DNA of 64,000 bases from Sycobia sp. Sy_11 (taxonomy: Eukaryota > Arthropoda > Insecta > Hymenoptera > Epichrysomallidae): contig JACCIC010000168.1 of NCBI GenBank assembly GCA_018907035.1, positions 921,501 through 985,500 of the forward strand. The letters are read 5' to 3'. The notes under the pieces were generated by a model. That model searched no databases and was not told where the DNA came from. It saw only the letters and a program-made list of their open reading frames with translations. The position numbers and the translations under genes were made by a program. Positions 62,953 through 64,000 of the stretch are shown here, one piece after another (the first letter of the stretch is position 1; each line of letters starts with the position of its first letter).

Positions 62953-64000
62953 AGATAAAGCAGCTCTTTTTCTCTCCGCGGTCTCGCGCACGTATTTATG
63001 GAACTTTCGCGAACGAAATCTCATTGAGCGCGAATATAAAGGGAAGATGTAAACACGGTCGATAAGAAAAAAATCGATTGCTCGCCGTATATTATCGATC
63101 CGGCATTTGTTAGTTAATTTATAAAATTTGCCGCTTCTCTTTTACTCTCAGTTCTTATGCAACGTTGAATAAAAAAAAGAAAAAGAAGAACAAGTTCCGT
63201 TTTATTGTACAAAAATAAGAAAATCGAACGACCGAGATTAGATATTCGTTCGCGAAGAATCTGGGTTGGGAAAAATTCGAACTGATGAATATATGCGCAC
63301 ATTTATATGATTACATATATGTATGTATGTATTTATTTCTATATATATATATTCTCAAACTTCGTCTGAAACATATACTTCAAGCAATATTGTATGTTTA
63401 ACAATTTCACTGATTTGAGGGCTATAAATTAAAGAAAAATTAATTGGCCGTGGTAATATTTAATCAGAAATTATTATGCTACGTTCGTATTATAAATATT
63501 GCTATGGATAGTGAGATAAGGTCACTATTGGGCAATGAGAAAATTTAACGTCATTTTAATTGAGTTGTAGCCATAATTTGGTAAACTTATAACAATCCAT
63601 TTATTTTTTTAATACTAAAATGTATTCCCCCCCCCCCCGTATCGGCTCTGCAGCCTCGTATTTTTTATTACGAGCTTTCAATGAATTTGATATATATATA
63701 TTGCGTATAGTCAAAAAATTGATTCCACAATCACGAGAGCCCAATATTATATTTTGCGTGTATTATCAGTAACATATACGTTGTTTTTGTATCAATGTAA
63801 ATATTCTACGTATTATGCATTAACTATCCTTGCGTAAAAATTTCCCGTATCTCCTCATTCGAGCATTCCAGAATAAAAAAATTATGATTTTCCAAACGAT
63901 ATAGATTTCGAATGTTTGCGCGGCGTTTATAAGCTGTAAAAAAGTATAAATAAAATTCTCAACGCGTTCCCATTCTTTACGTAATTTTTTTTTTGGAATT

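Larger units (their letters stand above)
53707..64000 (+). other. Large first intron, microsatellite-rich
   Basis: No further exon is seen after the donor at 53707. The interval holds many CT, GA, TA, GT and CG repeats (listed separately), A and T homopolymers, and short frames of 60-158 codons composed mainly of repeat translations. GC-richer stretches at about 57240-57760 contain CG/CA-alternating runs. Regulatory elements are likely but cannot be picked by eye. Confidence 0.5.

Overview
The window is nuclear DNA of an insect. It is AT-rich, has canonical GT-AG introns, dense AT and GT microsatellites, a mariner relic, and genes that match animal families by eye. Multiplied single-domain S1 proteases and the overall style would suit a hymenopteran such as a parasitoid wasp, but nothing here proves the order.

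Layout. (1) 1-5 kb, plus strand: the 3' part of ORC5 (origin recognition complex subunit 5), then SDA1/SDAD1 (60S ribosome biogenesis). SDA1 can be followed through seven exons, but its first exon is not visible and one base is missing near 3000, which breaks the frame. (2) 6.7-32.9 kb, minus strand: three tandem paralogous chymotrypsin-fold (S1A) secreted serine proteases, here called A, B and C. Each has a signal-peptide exon followed by three exons, all with the same intron phases (1, 0, 0). All three carry Gly, not Arg/Lys, before the IVGG mature N-terminus and a non-trypsin S1 pocket. B also replaces the oxyanion-hole Gly with Tyr, holds a dead mariner in an intron, and is followed by a long foldback repeat. 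(3) 38.2-44.9 kb, plus strand: a seven-exon S1A protein (D) of a different subfamily, whose catalytic Ser is Asn (GDNGGP). It is therefore a serine protease homologue, not an enzyme. (4) 45-52 kb: a gene-poor spacer holding a GC-richer block with a hammerhead-ribozyme-like motif and an AAT-repeat tail. (5) 52-64 kb: a sequence matching the full CTCF core consensus, a CpG-rich promoter/5'UTR zone, one short first coding exon (27 codons) of an unrecognised gene, and more than 10 kb of its first intron, full of CT, TA and GT repeats.

How the parts relate. ORC5 and SDA1 are housekeeping genes. A-C are a local gene family, probably of secreted effectors (digestive, venom or immune; the sequence does not decide). 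D is a non-catalytic relative of the kind used as a cofactor in proteolytic cascades. The CTCF-like site lies between the protease neighbourhood and the CpG-rich promoter, where a boundary element would be expected. Several GC-richer stretches inside the cluster's introns and spacers look like decayed coding or mobile DNA that I cannot assign.
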